Shown here: positions 55,326-64,000 of the stretch, one piece after another
How positions within the stretch are numbered: position 1 is the first letter of the stretch
How the letters are laid out: every line of letters begins with the position of its first letter
Assembly: GCF_024586455.1 (NCBI RefSeq)
Contig: NC_065921.1
Coordinates: 14,291,401-14,355,400 of the forward strand
Reading direction: 5' to 3'
From: Bactrocera neohumeralis
Lineage: Eukaryota; Arthropoda; Insecta; Diptera; Tephritidae
DNA length: 64,000 nt
Translations under genes and position numbers: made by a program
The notes under the pieces: model-generated
The model's database searches: none
The model's input: only the letters and a program-made list of their open reading frames with translations
Told to the model about the DNA's origin: nothing

Positions 55326-58084
55326 AAACCTAAAATGGTGCTATTCTAAACAGTTTTGAGACATTCTATGAAACCCTGCCATCTAACAGCACAGTTATTT
55401 ATGTTAAATATATATATATATATTGTTAAACCATTGCATACATAATAATTTACAGTTATATAAATTTATGACCCCTCACTTGTCAAAGCGCAGCTCGTTG
55501 GTGTCGCCATCACAGGTGGTGTACTCACTTCTAAACTTGTTTATTATGCGCTGGCATGCATTACAACGGTATTTTAAATAGATATAAAATATTTTCCACA
55601 TTCAATTTCGCTCTCATATTCTCTAGGCCTTTATGTTTATTATTTATTTACTTTTCTGCTTTTGTTAGGGTTTCTTCTGTTTATTTTCATTTTGATTTTC
55701 ATTCTGTATTGCTGTCATTTATATCATAGCATTCCTTTCATAAAAGTAATAATATGTTTTCGTTATTGTTGTTGTCATGTTATTACAATTCGCCTGTCAA
55801 TAAGCCGTATTGACATGACATCATATGTCACATGTGACATGTCAAATTCGCATGCAGATGGTTTATTATTATTATTTGCCTTTTTATCCCTTCGCTTCTC
55901 AATTTTTCTTCTTTATCTTCTATGTTTATTTGCATACTTTGCTTGCTCTGGATCATTATTATTCATGTGATTTGTGTTTGTTTATCTTTTTGAGTGTACT
56001 TCTAGTTGTCATAATTTTGTTGGGTATTAGTATTTTAGGTTATGTTTGTTTGGAATACTCTGTTATGAGAGGTGATGAGAGATAGTGGATGACAACCCCT
56101 TAAAAGAGGTATGAATGGAAGTGATTTTATGCTAATTTTATGTTTTTTAAACCATTTAGATTTGTATGGTTCTACTTCAATGCCATGAGTTAGTACTGAA
56201 GCAGGTTCTTTCAAGACTGACTTGGCTCGACTTTATAGCTATTTGTAGATATTTTTGCTGAAATTTGGATATCTTCAGCACCACTGGTTCTCTCTACCTT
56301 CAAATCACATTTTTTGACTTCTGAGCATACTTACATATTTTGCTCTCCAATCTGCTCTTTATATTTTCCCCTTCTTCTGTAATATTCAGACTATCATAAC
56401 CAGCTTATTTTTGCTCCTAAAGGTGGATATTATATTGATATCCTTTTTTATTCGATTCCTTAATATTCGGTTTTGTGGGTGGATGATTACCAATTTTAAC
56501 CCTTTGCAGTCCACACGATTTTGAATCAAGGGAACCCTAAACTCAAACTGCATAAGCTGTTCTTTCTCAGATAATATTTTATAAAACCGGAAACTATCTT
56601 AAGAAACAGGAATATGAGTAAACTATTTCAAAACGGGATTCTTCTTCTTCCTTTCTTACGAGCACAAACCACACAACATACTTCGAAGGGAGGAAACAGC
56701 TCATCTACACTGAACTACTCGCATACTCGACTTCCTAAATGACATTTTCAATGTTTATGATATGTTCTTCAGTATGTATTTTGCAGTTTCTGGCCCAATT
56801 AATTCTTTTTAAGAGATATTTCAGACCACCAGATTACCTAACCTTCATTTACGGAAGTGAAGAACTCTTTTTGTATAGTAAATAAATTAAGCAGAATCGT
56901 AAAAATAAATAATAATCAAAAAAGAATTTATAAAAGGAAGAAGTATATTTTTTCCAAAATTGTTCATTCTTCGAGAAATGATGCTTAAGTCTGATTATTG
57001 TAATGTAACAGATAAGTTAGGTTAGAGGTTTTTTACTTATCCATCATTTTTAACAAGTACCTACTAATGAAGGGTCTATCGTTGATTGGGGAACTTAAGA
57101 AGGGAAATTAAGAGATTTAAACCAGAAAATCGCTGTGATACTCAGAAATAATACCACTAAAAATAATTATGGAAGAAGTGCTACAGTCGAATATTTTTCA
57201 TATATATTCATTATGATCAGCCTTAAGTCTAAAAACAAAAGTAACCACCAAAATTTCAACGATTTTTTTCTAGCAAAGACCTACATATGTATTTAAGATC
57301 TTCCATATATGTATGTATGTTATAAATATTTATTTATTGTTACTCCCCAAATGTCTAGTATTTTCTCAGTCACACTATTTACCGTGTCAGCACCAAAAAA
57401 ACTCAAACTCAAATTGAGCGAAAGAATTAACTTTGGCTGTTATGTTATGCATATTTAATATGACGAACACGTTCAATATAAATACACGAACACACATGCT
57501 AAGAGCTCAACGCACAAACATACTTGCGTAGAGCCTATCAGAGTTGACGCGCACCTGTACATATCAATTTTCTTTGAGCTGTAATTTAATTTTAATTTTT
57601 TGAAGCTTCGAAATGCGTCTGGAAAAAATGTGTATGGAGATACTTACAAAAATATAAGTATATGTAAAGTATATTTGTGTATGTAAATTTTGACTCTTTG
57701 ACAAATTTTAACAAATGATTTTGTCATTTATGGCTGACTGCTGTGTTACACGAAGCGTTGTTGTAGAAGAATGTTAACTTCGATTTGTTGTTGTTATGCA
57801 TAAGTTCACAAACACGCATATACATACACATTTGTGAATGTGTTTGTATTTATATACACCACTATGGCCATATATTAGCATTTGTCACCAGACAAATTTG
57901 ACCGCTGGCTGTCCAAACACTCGCTCTAAGTGTTATTTACCAACAAACATCCTCCACTTTGGCTTTGGAATGTACGGTTATTTGCATATGTATGCGTGTT
58001 GACTTAAAAAATGACAACAAAGTTGGTTTGAGGGGGACTACTTTGTAAGTATATGCTTACTTGTTTATACACTTTTTTTCACCG
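55326..58084. other. long non-coding stretch, nothing recognised
   Basis: (AT)n lies at 55407-55423. A palindromic TATGTCACATGTGACATG lies at 55824-55841. Otherwise unique-looking AT-rich DNA. The ORF 55662-55970 is a hydrophobic low-complexity translation of TTTTATTTT-rich sequence. Confidence 0.35.
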
Positions 58085-58275
58085 TGTTGCAAGTTCTTAC
58101 TTTTTTCGTCTTCTTATTTAAATTTTTTTTTTACTTTTTTTAATTTTTTTTTAATATATTTGAATTTTTTTCTTATTATTTTTTTTTTTAAGTTTTTTCT
58201 TAATATTTTTTAATTTTTTTATTTTCTTTTTATTTTAATTTTTTTTTCTTTTTTTTTTTTTATTATTTATTCTAT
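58085..58275 (+). repeat. poly-T-rich tract
   Basis: Almost pure T with AATTTTTTTT interruptions. It may be a decayed poly(A) tail on the minus strand or simple-sequence expansion. No adjacent retroelement was recognised. Confidence 0.7.
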
Positions 58276-58937
58276 TTAGCTACGTAAATCCAGTAGCATT
58301 CCACCATATTCTAATTTAATTGTATTTTTTAGGTGTTAATGCAACAAATATGTAGCAATATGCTAATCAACAGTAATGGGAATATCAAATATTTAGACGC
58401 GCTGAGAGCTTTGTTGAAAGATGTGAGATGCGCGTGAATAATAGAGTAAAGCCATCTGCATACATATGTGGGAATAAATAAGCAATTAGTGCCTCAAATG
58501 TCACAAGGCAGATCAATGTGTGTATACATATTTGTAGATGTAGTTGTGTATATGTATAGCTGGGTAGAAGAGAGCAACTCGTCTCTTCTATTGTGGAAAG
58601 AAAGGAGTGTATAAGAAACCAGATACAAAATGATGCAGTGACCCGCATGCCACGAATGCTTTTTAATTACACACACACCCATATATAAGATTTCCATCTA
58701 TTACACACATACACATGTGCATTTTCAGTATTTCATCTATCCATTTGTAAGCCTTTCATATTCAAATGTCGTTCCCTTCTAGCAGACAGGTGTGTTCTAT
58801 TGGCCGCCATACAATAACCTGAAGCGTAAAAGATATGTGCCACACAAAGAAATGCGTAAAAAACTAATTTTGGTTTTCAGAACTAGAACACCAAAAATGA
58901 ATACATATTAATTTGTGGAAAGCATGTTATTAATATA
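58276..58937. other. non-coding stretch, nothing recognised
   Basis: Short TGTGTATA-type repeats. The minus-strand ORF 58385-58648 lacks a domain. This is the left flank of the mariner insertion. Confidence 0.4.
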
Positions 58938-60208
58938 TTGGGTAGTCGAAAAAGTCTTTTCGTATTTCTAATAAAACTTCAACTTATTTTTTTTATTTAT
59001 ATTGAACTTCAATGAACCAGATATGCACCATTTTGGTCGACCATTTTTTGACATTTTTCCGCTAGAGACATTATTCCGTCAGTGTAAAACTTTTCTGGTT
59101 TCTCGGCGAATAACTGCGACAAGTAATTTTCACAGGCTTCTCTTGAAGCCAACTTTACTCCATTAAGGGTGTTCTGCATTGACCGAGACAACTGGTAGTT
59201 CGAAATGGTGGATCCATCAAAACTTCCCAGCCAAGCTCTTCCAGTTTTCGCCGAGTAATCAAAGATGAGTGTGGTCTAGCGTTGTCCTGATGGAAGACGA
59301 AGCCCTTTCAGTTGATTAGTTCTGTCCATTTTTTTTAATTGCTAGCTTCAATCTCTTCAGTTGTTGACAGTAAAATGTAATATCAATCGTTCGACCAGGT
59401 TAAAGTAGCTCATAGTGGATGATTACTTTCCAATCCCACTAAACACTCAGCATAACCTTTCGAGGCGTCAGTCCCGGCTTTGTGACCATTTGTTGATCAT
59501 CACCACACTTAAGCCATGATCTTTTTCACACATTATTGTCTTATTTGATCCATTTTTCATCTCCTGTTACCCCTCGCTTCAGAAATGGTTCAATTTTATT
59601 TCGTTTCAGCAAAGAATACTTGTAATAATAAAAATAAATAAAGTTCATTAAATTTTTCACAGCCAATTCATGTGGTACCCAAACATCGAGCTTGTTTTTG
59701 TAGCCAACCCTTTTTAAATGGTTCAAAACCGTTTGATGATGAATGTTGAGTTCTTTGGCGATGTCATGGCTGTTTACGTGACGGTCTTGGTCAATATTTT
59801 CCATAATTTCATCGACTTTTTCAACTATAGGTCGACCAAAGCGAGGTGCATCTTTCTCATTGAAATTTCCAGAACGGAAGCGACCGAACCATTGTTGTGC
59901 TACACGAACTGATACAGCATGGTCTCCGTAAAATTCACAAAATTCATTAGTGGCTTGCGTGGCATTCTTCCCTTTTTTATACAAATCTTTCAAAGTATAG
60001 CGAATTTCTTCATTATTTTAACACATTTTTGAACAGCTGTAACAGTTTTTCAACTCCCGAATTTAATTTTTTTGGTTAAATGGAAGCTTAAAATTTCAAC
60101 TTTCGTGTTGGAAAGGTGGTATGACACAATGTGATTGGTAGCACTGGAGATTTATGACTGCAACGACATCTACTGACAAAATACGAAAAGACTTTTTCGA
60201 CTACCAAA
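58938..60208 (-). mobile_element. near full-length mellifera-like mariner transposon
   Basis: The left terminal repeat TTGGGTAGTCGAAAAAGTCT (58938 onward) and the right one (60178-60208, reading TTGGTAGTCGAAAAAGTCT on the minus strand) match over about 28 bp, with one G lost at the right tip. The length, about 1271 bp, is normal for mariner. The left flank is TA, the expected target, but the right TA is not kept. The transposase lies on the minus strand. The TIR style (TTGGGT...AAAAAGT) and the protein motifs fit the mellifera subfamily. Just right of the element, 60215-60272 is an end fragment of the 15-kb MITE type, so the mariner may have landed in or beside a MITE copy. Confidence 0.92.
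59009..60026 (-). pseudogene. mellifera-like mariner transposase, broken by stops and frameshifts
   Basis: The likely original ATG is at 60026, but its third codon is TAA (60020-60018). Beyond it 150 codons are open (59993-59541): YTLKDLYKKGKNATQATNEF, NW-like WFGRFRSGNF, GRPIVEKVDEIMENI, DSDRH-like DQDRHVNSHDIAKELNIHHQ, YKNKLDVWVPHEL and FLKRGVTGDEKWIK, which carries the first catalytic Asp. A stop follows directly. KPGLTPRKVMLSV-WDWK then gives the second Asp, and GRTIDITFYCQQLKRLK continues. A frameshift disrupts the HDNARPH box. The last 60 codons (SRSMQNTLNGVKLASREACE to QNGAYLVH, stop at 59009) are intact. Expected length is about 345 residues. It is dead but unusually complete for this window, implying the youngest insertion here. 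Confidence 0.92.
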
Positions 60209-60214
60209 TTTTTC

Positions 60215-60272
60215 ATTTTTTATTTGACAAAAAATGTATTGAAAAAAGGCTGTTTTTTACCCGAGGAAACCT
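60215..60272 (+). mobile_element. right-end fragment of the 15-kb MITE family
   Basis: TTGAAAAAAGGCTGTTTTTT followed by ACCCGAGGAAACC at 60239-60271 matches 15719-15752 almost base for base. The AAAAAATTG/AAAAAATGT context to the left also matches. The outermost TIR bases (CATGTATCCCC) are missing. Confidence 0.8.
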
Positions 60273-61899
60273 AACTTCGTATAAACAAGAAAGTCAGATT
60301 TTAGATTTAAAATTCAAACATTGTCACGCGCAATAAGCGTCACAAGGCTTCCGTCTAAATACATAATTGAGCGCATATTTAAGTAGACTGCAGAATCTAC
60401 GGGTGTGAGAATGTGTGCACTTAGCAGTTATTGCTCCCTATGCCACATATTCACTTCTTGCATACAGAGAACCTCCACTCATTCTTTGAAAAAAGCTCCA
60501 ACTATTACGTGTGAGCCAATAGTAAGCCAAAGAAATTCAAGTGAAATGTAAAATTCCCGTTAAGGACTGCAAAAATGAAAAGGATAGAGTATAAGCAGTA
60601 GGCGAACCAAAAGCAGGCGGCACTTGTACAAAAATCCACCGCTATGCATATCCCTTTTATCAAAGTCAGCGCTGCCAGAGCGTTGTGGCAAGTTTAAAAT
60701 ACATAAAAAGCGTCAACATAATTAAATTGTGCGCGAGCAGAAGATTTATATTCACTGCTGAATGCAGCAGCGGCCGCGGAATGGGCGCATTGCGTTCAAG
60801 AGTCACATCAGCAAGGGCGAAAATGTTTAAAAGCGGCGCACAGGATATGGCGGCATAGCACGAATGTCATTACAACAAGCAAGTAGAAGGAAAATTATTT
60901 TATAAAAATACAAAGCATACATAAAATAGGGGCATGCAACTGGCGAACGCAGTCAAAACTAGCGCCAAATTGCCAAGCATAGCATTGCAGAGGGAACCGA
61001 GAGCAGGCGCACTTCAGCCATGAAAAGGTACAAAGGCAGCAAAGAGGTCTGCTCCCATTACCATTCAGCAGTGAGTTATAATAATTGTCCCGACTGTAAT
61101 GCTTTGGCATGCACTTCAAAAACGAAAATAGCAACGCAGAACACAACAACAAAAAGGCAAACCCTAAACTACAAAATGAAACTCAACACACGAAATGAAA
61201 GCTAAGCTTTGCATTCACTGGCGTTGAGTGAAAAGAAAATGCTTTCACAAAATAAATTTTTATGCCGAAACGCTCTTGAATCTGTTTCGGGCTCCATTTA
61301 TGCAATGGCAGTCACACAAAAGCATAAACTATTTTCAATAGCGAAATAACAACAAGCTTCTGGCTAACTAACGATAAAAGTAAATTAAAGCTTTCGTTGG
61401 TTTCTAAAGAGCTTTATAATGTATATACAGTAGAATGGAGGGTGTATCCCTATGTGCGGCGCTTTTGTTGTTGGTTTGCTTTATTGCTTTCAAAGCGTTT
61501 TAAAGTGTCCTGCTTTCACTCAAATCTTTTATGGTTAGTTCAGGACTTCATAACCACGTGCACCCCTGCGCTTTTATACCCTTCCGTAGACCAGCTAGTT
61601 GCTGTTATCAGCTAAATTCATTCAACATTGCCTTTATTTTCCTTTTGGACGATTGGAATTTTAATTGCCAACTTTATGACAGCGTTAAAGATTGCGCAAT
61701 GATCCGTTTGGTTTATGCTTTTAGCGCAATAAAGTTTTCTGAATGTGCTTTTTCACTTTCCACTTTTATGGAGTGTTTTTAGTGATATAGTTTTAATGAA
61801 AATTCTTAAAAATTAAAAAAAAAAATTTAGAGGTACTTTTTTCTATTTTGATAGATCACGCGTGAGTCGTGTCATGCTGTCATGTCATTTTTGTTCAGT
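60273..61899. other. non-coding stretch, nothing recognised
   Basis: GC-richer at 60400-61150 with scattered unsupported ORFs on both strands, AT-rich afterwards. The final 50 bp (GTCATTTTTGTTCAGTATTT) are the leader of the transposon to the right. Confidence 0.4.
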
Positions 61900-62944
61900 A
61901 TTTTTTGGCATTTCATTATGGAAAGACTTACGCCTAAACAATGTTTACAAATCGTTCAACTTTATTACGAAAAACAACGTTCTGTGAAAAATGTTTTTCG
62001 CACATTTCGCTCAACATATGGTCAACTTATAATCGGTCGTAGAGTACATATTATTCGCAAACCATCACCCATCTTGAGATCCAGCATTTATCGATATCTG
62101 GATAATATTCGAAAGTCGTTAGCACGCCCAGCATCTTGCAGAATATATAGCAGCCTTCCCGAGCTGAGGATGTACACGAAGACTGTGGAGAGTCGATTTG
62201 GAGCCGTTCGCAGCAACTCGGACTGGCGAGTGGAACGATTTGGGCCATTTTACGTCGAGATCTTAAATTGAAAGCGTTAGAAATACAGCGTTGAGGCCCA
62301 TTTCTTGCTCAAAGGATACGTCGATAAGCGAAATTGCAATCTGAAGAGATTCAGGAGCTGCAATTTCATCGAGAAAATCAACGGTTTGGTGTGATTTGTA
62401 GGCCGGTGGAATCATCGCTCCATTTTTTTCAAAAATGATTCCGGTGAGAAGGTCTCCGTCAATGGTGACCGTTATCGCGCCATGATAACCAAATATTTAA
62501 TGCCTGAAATTGGAGTTTGTGATCTCGGCGACATTTGGTTTCGATAAGACGGCGCCACTTCCAATACTTTGCAAAAATCAATGGATTTATTAAGAGAACA
62601 CTTCGATGTGCGGACAATTTCACGTTTTGGGCCAGTCAATTGGCCACCAAGGTCATGTGATATCACACCGTTAACTTTTTCCTATTGGGAATATGTAAAG
62701 TCTGAAGTCTATGTGGACAATTTCGCTTCGATTCAGGCCATGGAGTAAAACATCACGCTTGTCATTCGCCAGTTACCAGTCGAAATGTTGAAACAAGTCA
62801 TCGAAAATTGAACTCCACGAATGGACCATCTGAAAATGTAAAACTTTCTGAAGGCTTTCAAGGGTATCCCAGCCGAAATATATTACAAGAACATCGAAAA
62901 TGTAGTTTATTTGGTCAGTCTGGTTCAAATTTGATGGGAAGATA
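61900..62944 (+). mobile_element. DUF4817-type Tc1/mariner-superfamily transposon, second copy
   Basis: This is a transposase pseudogene with its leader and a putative 3' end. CAGTCTGGTTCAAATTTGAT at 62916 resembles the right TIR of the mariner at 19183. The 5' terminal repeat was not found. The leader TTTTTGGCATTTCATTATGG (61902-61921) parallels TTTGCCATTTCATCATTGG at 31520. The element is about 1 kb, so part of the coding region is missing. Confidence 0.8.
61918..62905 (+). pseudogene. DUF4817-type transposase pseudogene
   Basis: ATG at 61918 opens MERLTPKQCLQIVQLYYEKQ and RSVKNVFRTFRSTYGQ, the helix-turn-helix opening of the family. After a frameshift the region to 62270 is scrambled relative to the expected frame. 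At 62375-62480 pieces of TVWCDL, GGIIAPFFSKMIP and VNGDRYRAMITK are readable in shifting frames. At 62578-62730 SMDLLREHFDVRTISRFGPV and NWPPRSCDIT, then WEYVKSEVYVDNFAS, follow. The C-terminal QLPVEMLKQVIENW and RMDHLKM run to about 62840. The region with the first Asp and the middle of the core is deleted. It is related to, but clearly diverged from, the copy at 31533, so the two are separate insertions. Confidence 0.9.
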
Positions 62945-64000
62945 AATCCAATAGTTCCCTCAGTTGCAATATTTTATTTCTTGATTTTCTAAATAACAGT
63001 TTACTGAGACTAGAATGAGATCACCTTATTAAAACATAAGATTACCTGAAGATGCTGATAAGACTTAAAATAAATTTGTTCCTTGTAGACAAAAAATCAT
63101 ATCCATTTCCGGGGACACTGAGTTTAGTTAAGAGACAAAAAATAGAAATCCGCTAGAAAGCGTAGAAGTCAGCTTGTAGAAAAAACAGCTAGAAATTTGA
63201 GGACTTAAGCGATATAGATAATCAGATATTGTGCTCAAGGAAAATTAGATGATTTAGGTTTTTAGGTTATATAGGTTGGTCGAAGTAAGCACTACCACTT
63301 TCTTGTACAAAAGTTCGATGCCAGTTATACTCTAATACAAAAAAGGTCGAAGAGCGTTCGCACTTTGTCATGGAATAGCTAACCACTGAGAGCATTTCTG
63401 CCCTACAAGGCTTCATATAAAGCTCATCAGCTGCTCAAAGAGATCGTCAAATAAAATAGCGCTGACAGCTTACGCCACGCCGACTATCAGAAAAAGACGA
63501 GAACGAAGTAAGAACCAATTTCAAAACCGTTCAAAAATAGCAAGCGGTTAATTAATTAATTTATTGCAGCGGCGAATTACGGCATTTAGCACATTAGTGA
63601 GGGTTACAAGGCAAGCAGCAACAACATGCTAGCAAATTTGCTTATAATTATCGGGCATTAAGAGCAAAATGGCTGCGAACAAGCAATAATTTACGCTACC
63701 CCGACGGTTTATAAGGGCCATAAAACGATTAAAGAGTTAAATGCAACAACAAATGGCGAAAAAACAACAACATAGAGAAGTGCAAAGTGAAGCAGAAGTC
63801 GAAAAAATACTTTGTAAATTTAATATGCGGCGAAAGGAAAACAGCTACTGAGCCTAAAACAAACAAGAGTGGGCGTAAGAGCTCCAACAACAACAGTAAC
63901 AAAAGCGAAACATGCAACAGTAGTTGAAAAGCCGCAGAGAGCTGCAAATAGAGCGGAATTCGCACAACGTTTTCATGCAAACAATTAGCGCATGCTGTGC
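62945..64000. other. non-coding stretch, nothing recognised
   Basis: AT-rich to 63260, then mixed. The minus-strand ORF 63729-63980 translates CAACAACA-type sequence to a Leu-rich run and has no support. Confidence 0.4.

Overview
The window is eukaryotic, AT-rich and almost entirely non-coding. It is most probably intronic and intergenic DNA of a higher dipteran, and best fits a tephritid fruit fly (Bactrocera, Zeugodacus or Ceratitis type). Three things point there: many (CA)n/(TG)n and CAA/CAG-rich tracts; several mariner lineages typical of flies; and five dispersed loci of a repeat built on a CAGTTTGTATGGCAGC core that I recognise from fruit-fly assemblies. The species call is inference from memory, not a database result. 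There is no bacterial gene structure, operon, rRNA, tRNA or CRISPR array that I can support. Most open reading frames here are chance ORFs, and several of the longer ones begin at TTG or GTG rather than ATG.

Host genes. The only host coding sequence I would defend is a candidate first coding exon on the minus strand (38940 to 38781). It encodes a short N-terminus with a hydrophobic signal-like segment and ends at a strong GTAAGT splice donor. If real, positions 38780 down to 1 would be the start of a long intron and 38941 to about 40700 the 5' UTR/promoter side. Two weaker plus-strand exon candidates are at 50593-50620 (tiny coding exon with a good initiation context and a GTGAGT donor) and just before 9641 (CAG/GTAAGT donor).

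Mobile elements, left to right. R1/LOA-like non-LTR retrotransposon remnant with the YADD reverse-transcriptase box (2452-3330). Two related MITE-like elements with terminal inverted repeats (13078-13794 and 15053-15765). Short mariner remnant with both ends (18613-19211). DUF4817-type Tc1/mariner transposase pseudogene (31533-32500) followed directly by a cecropia-like mariner pseudogene (32542-33268). Solo mariner end (37021-37110). Jockey-like RNase H/3' end fragment (37187-37830). A 479-bp TIR element (37896-38374). RTE-like reverse transcriptase remnant (43240-44500) abutting a mariner tail (44515-44667). Mariner on the minus strand (51857-52849). Nearly full-length mellifera-like mariner with both TIRs (58938-60208). 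A second DUF4817-type transposase pseudogene (61918-62944). All are broken by stops, frameshifts or deletions.

Repeats. Several degenerate satellite-like arrays are not explained by the transposons: a motif around GTGGCAACCCT recurring about every 115-130 bp at 36045-36950 and again at 54725-55325; a palindrome-centred array GCTTTCACAAGTGAAAGC at 46233-47115; perfect ATCCCGAAATTTCGGGAT palindromes at 25361-26165; a 32-bp-stem hairpin at 16464-16536; and smaller tandem arrays. These, plus the exon candidate, are the most interesting parts of the window. I found no convincing new multi-gene system. The novelty is in repeat biology: structured satellites and foldback elements.
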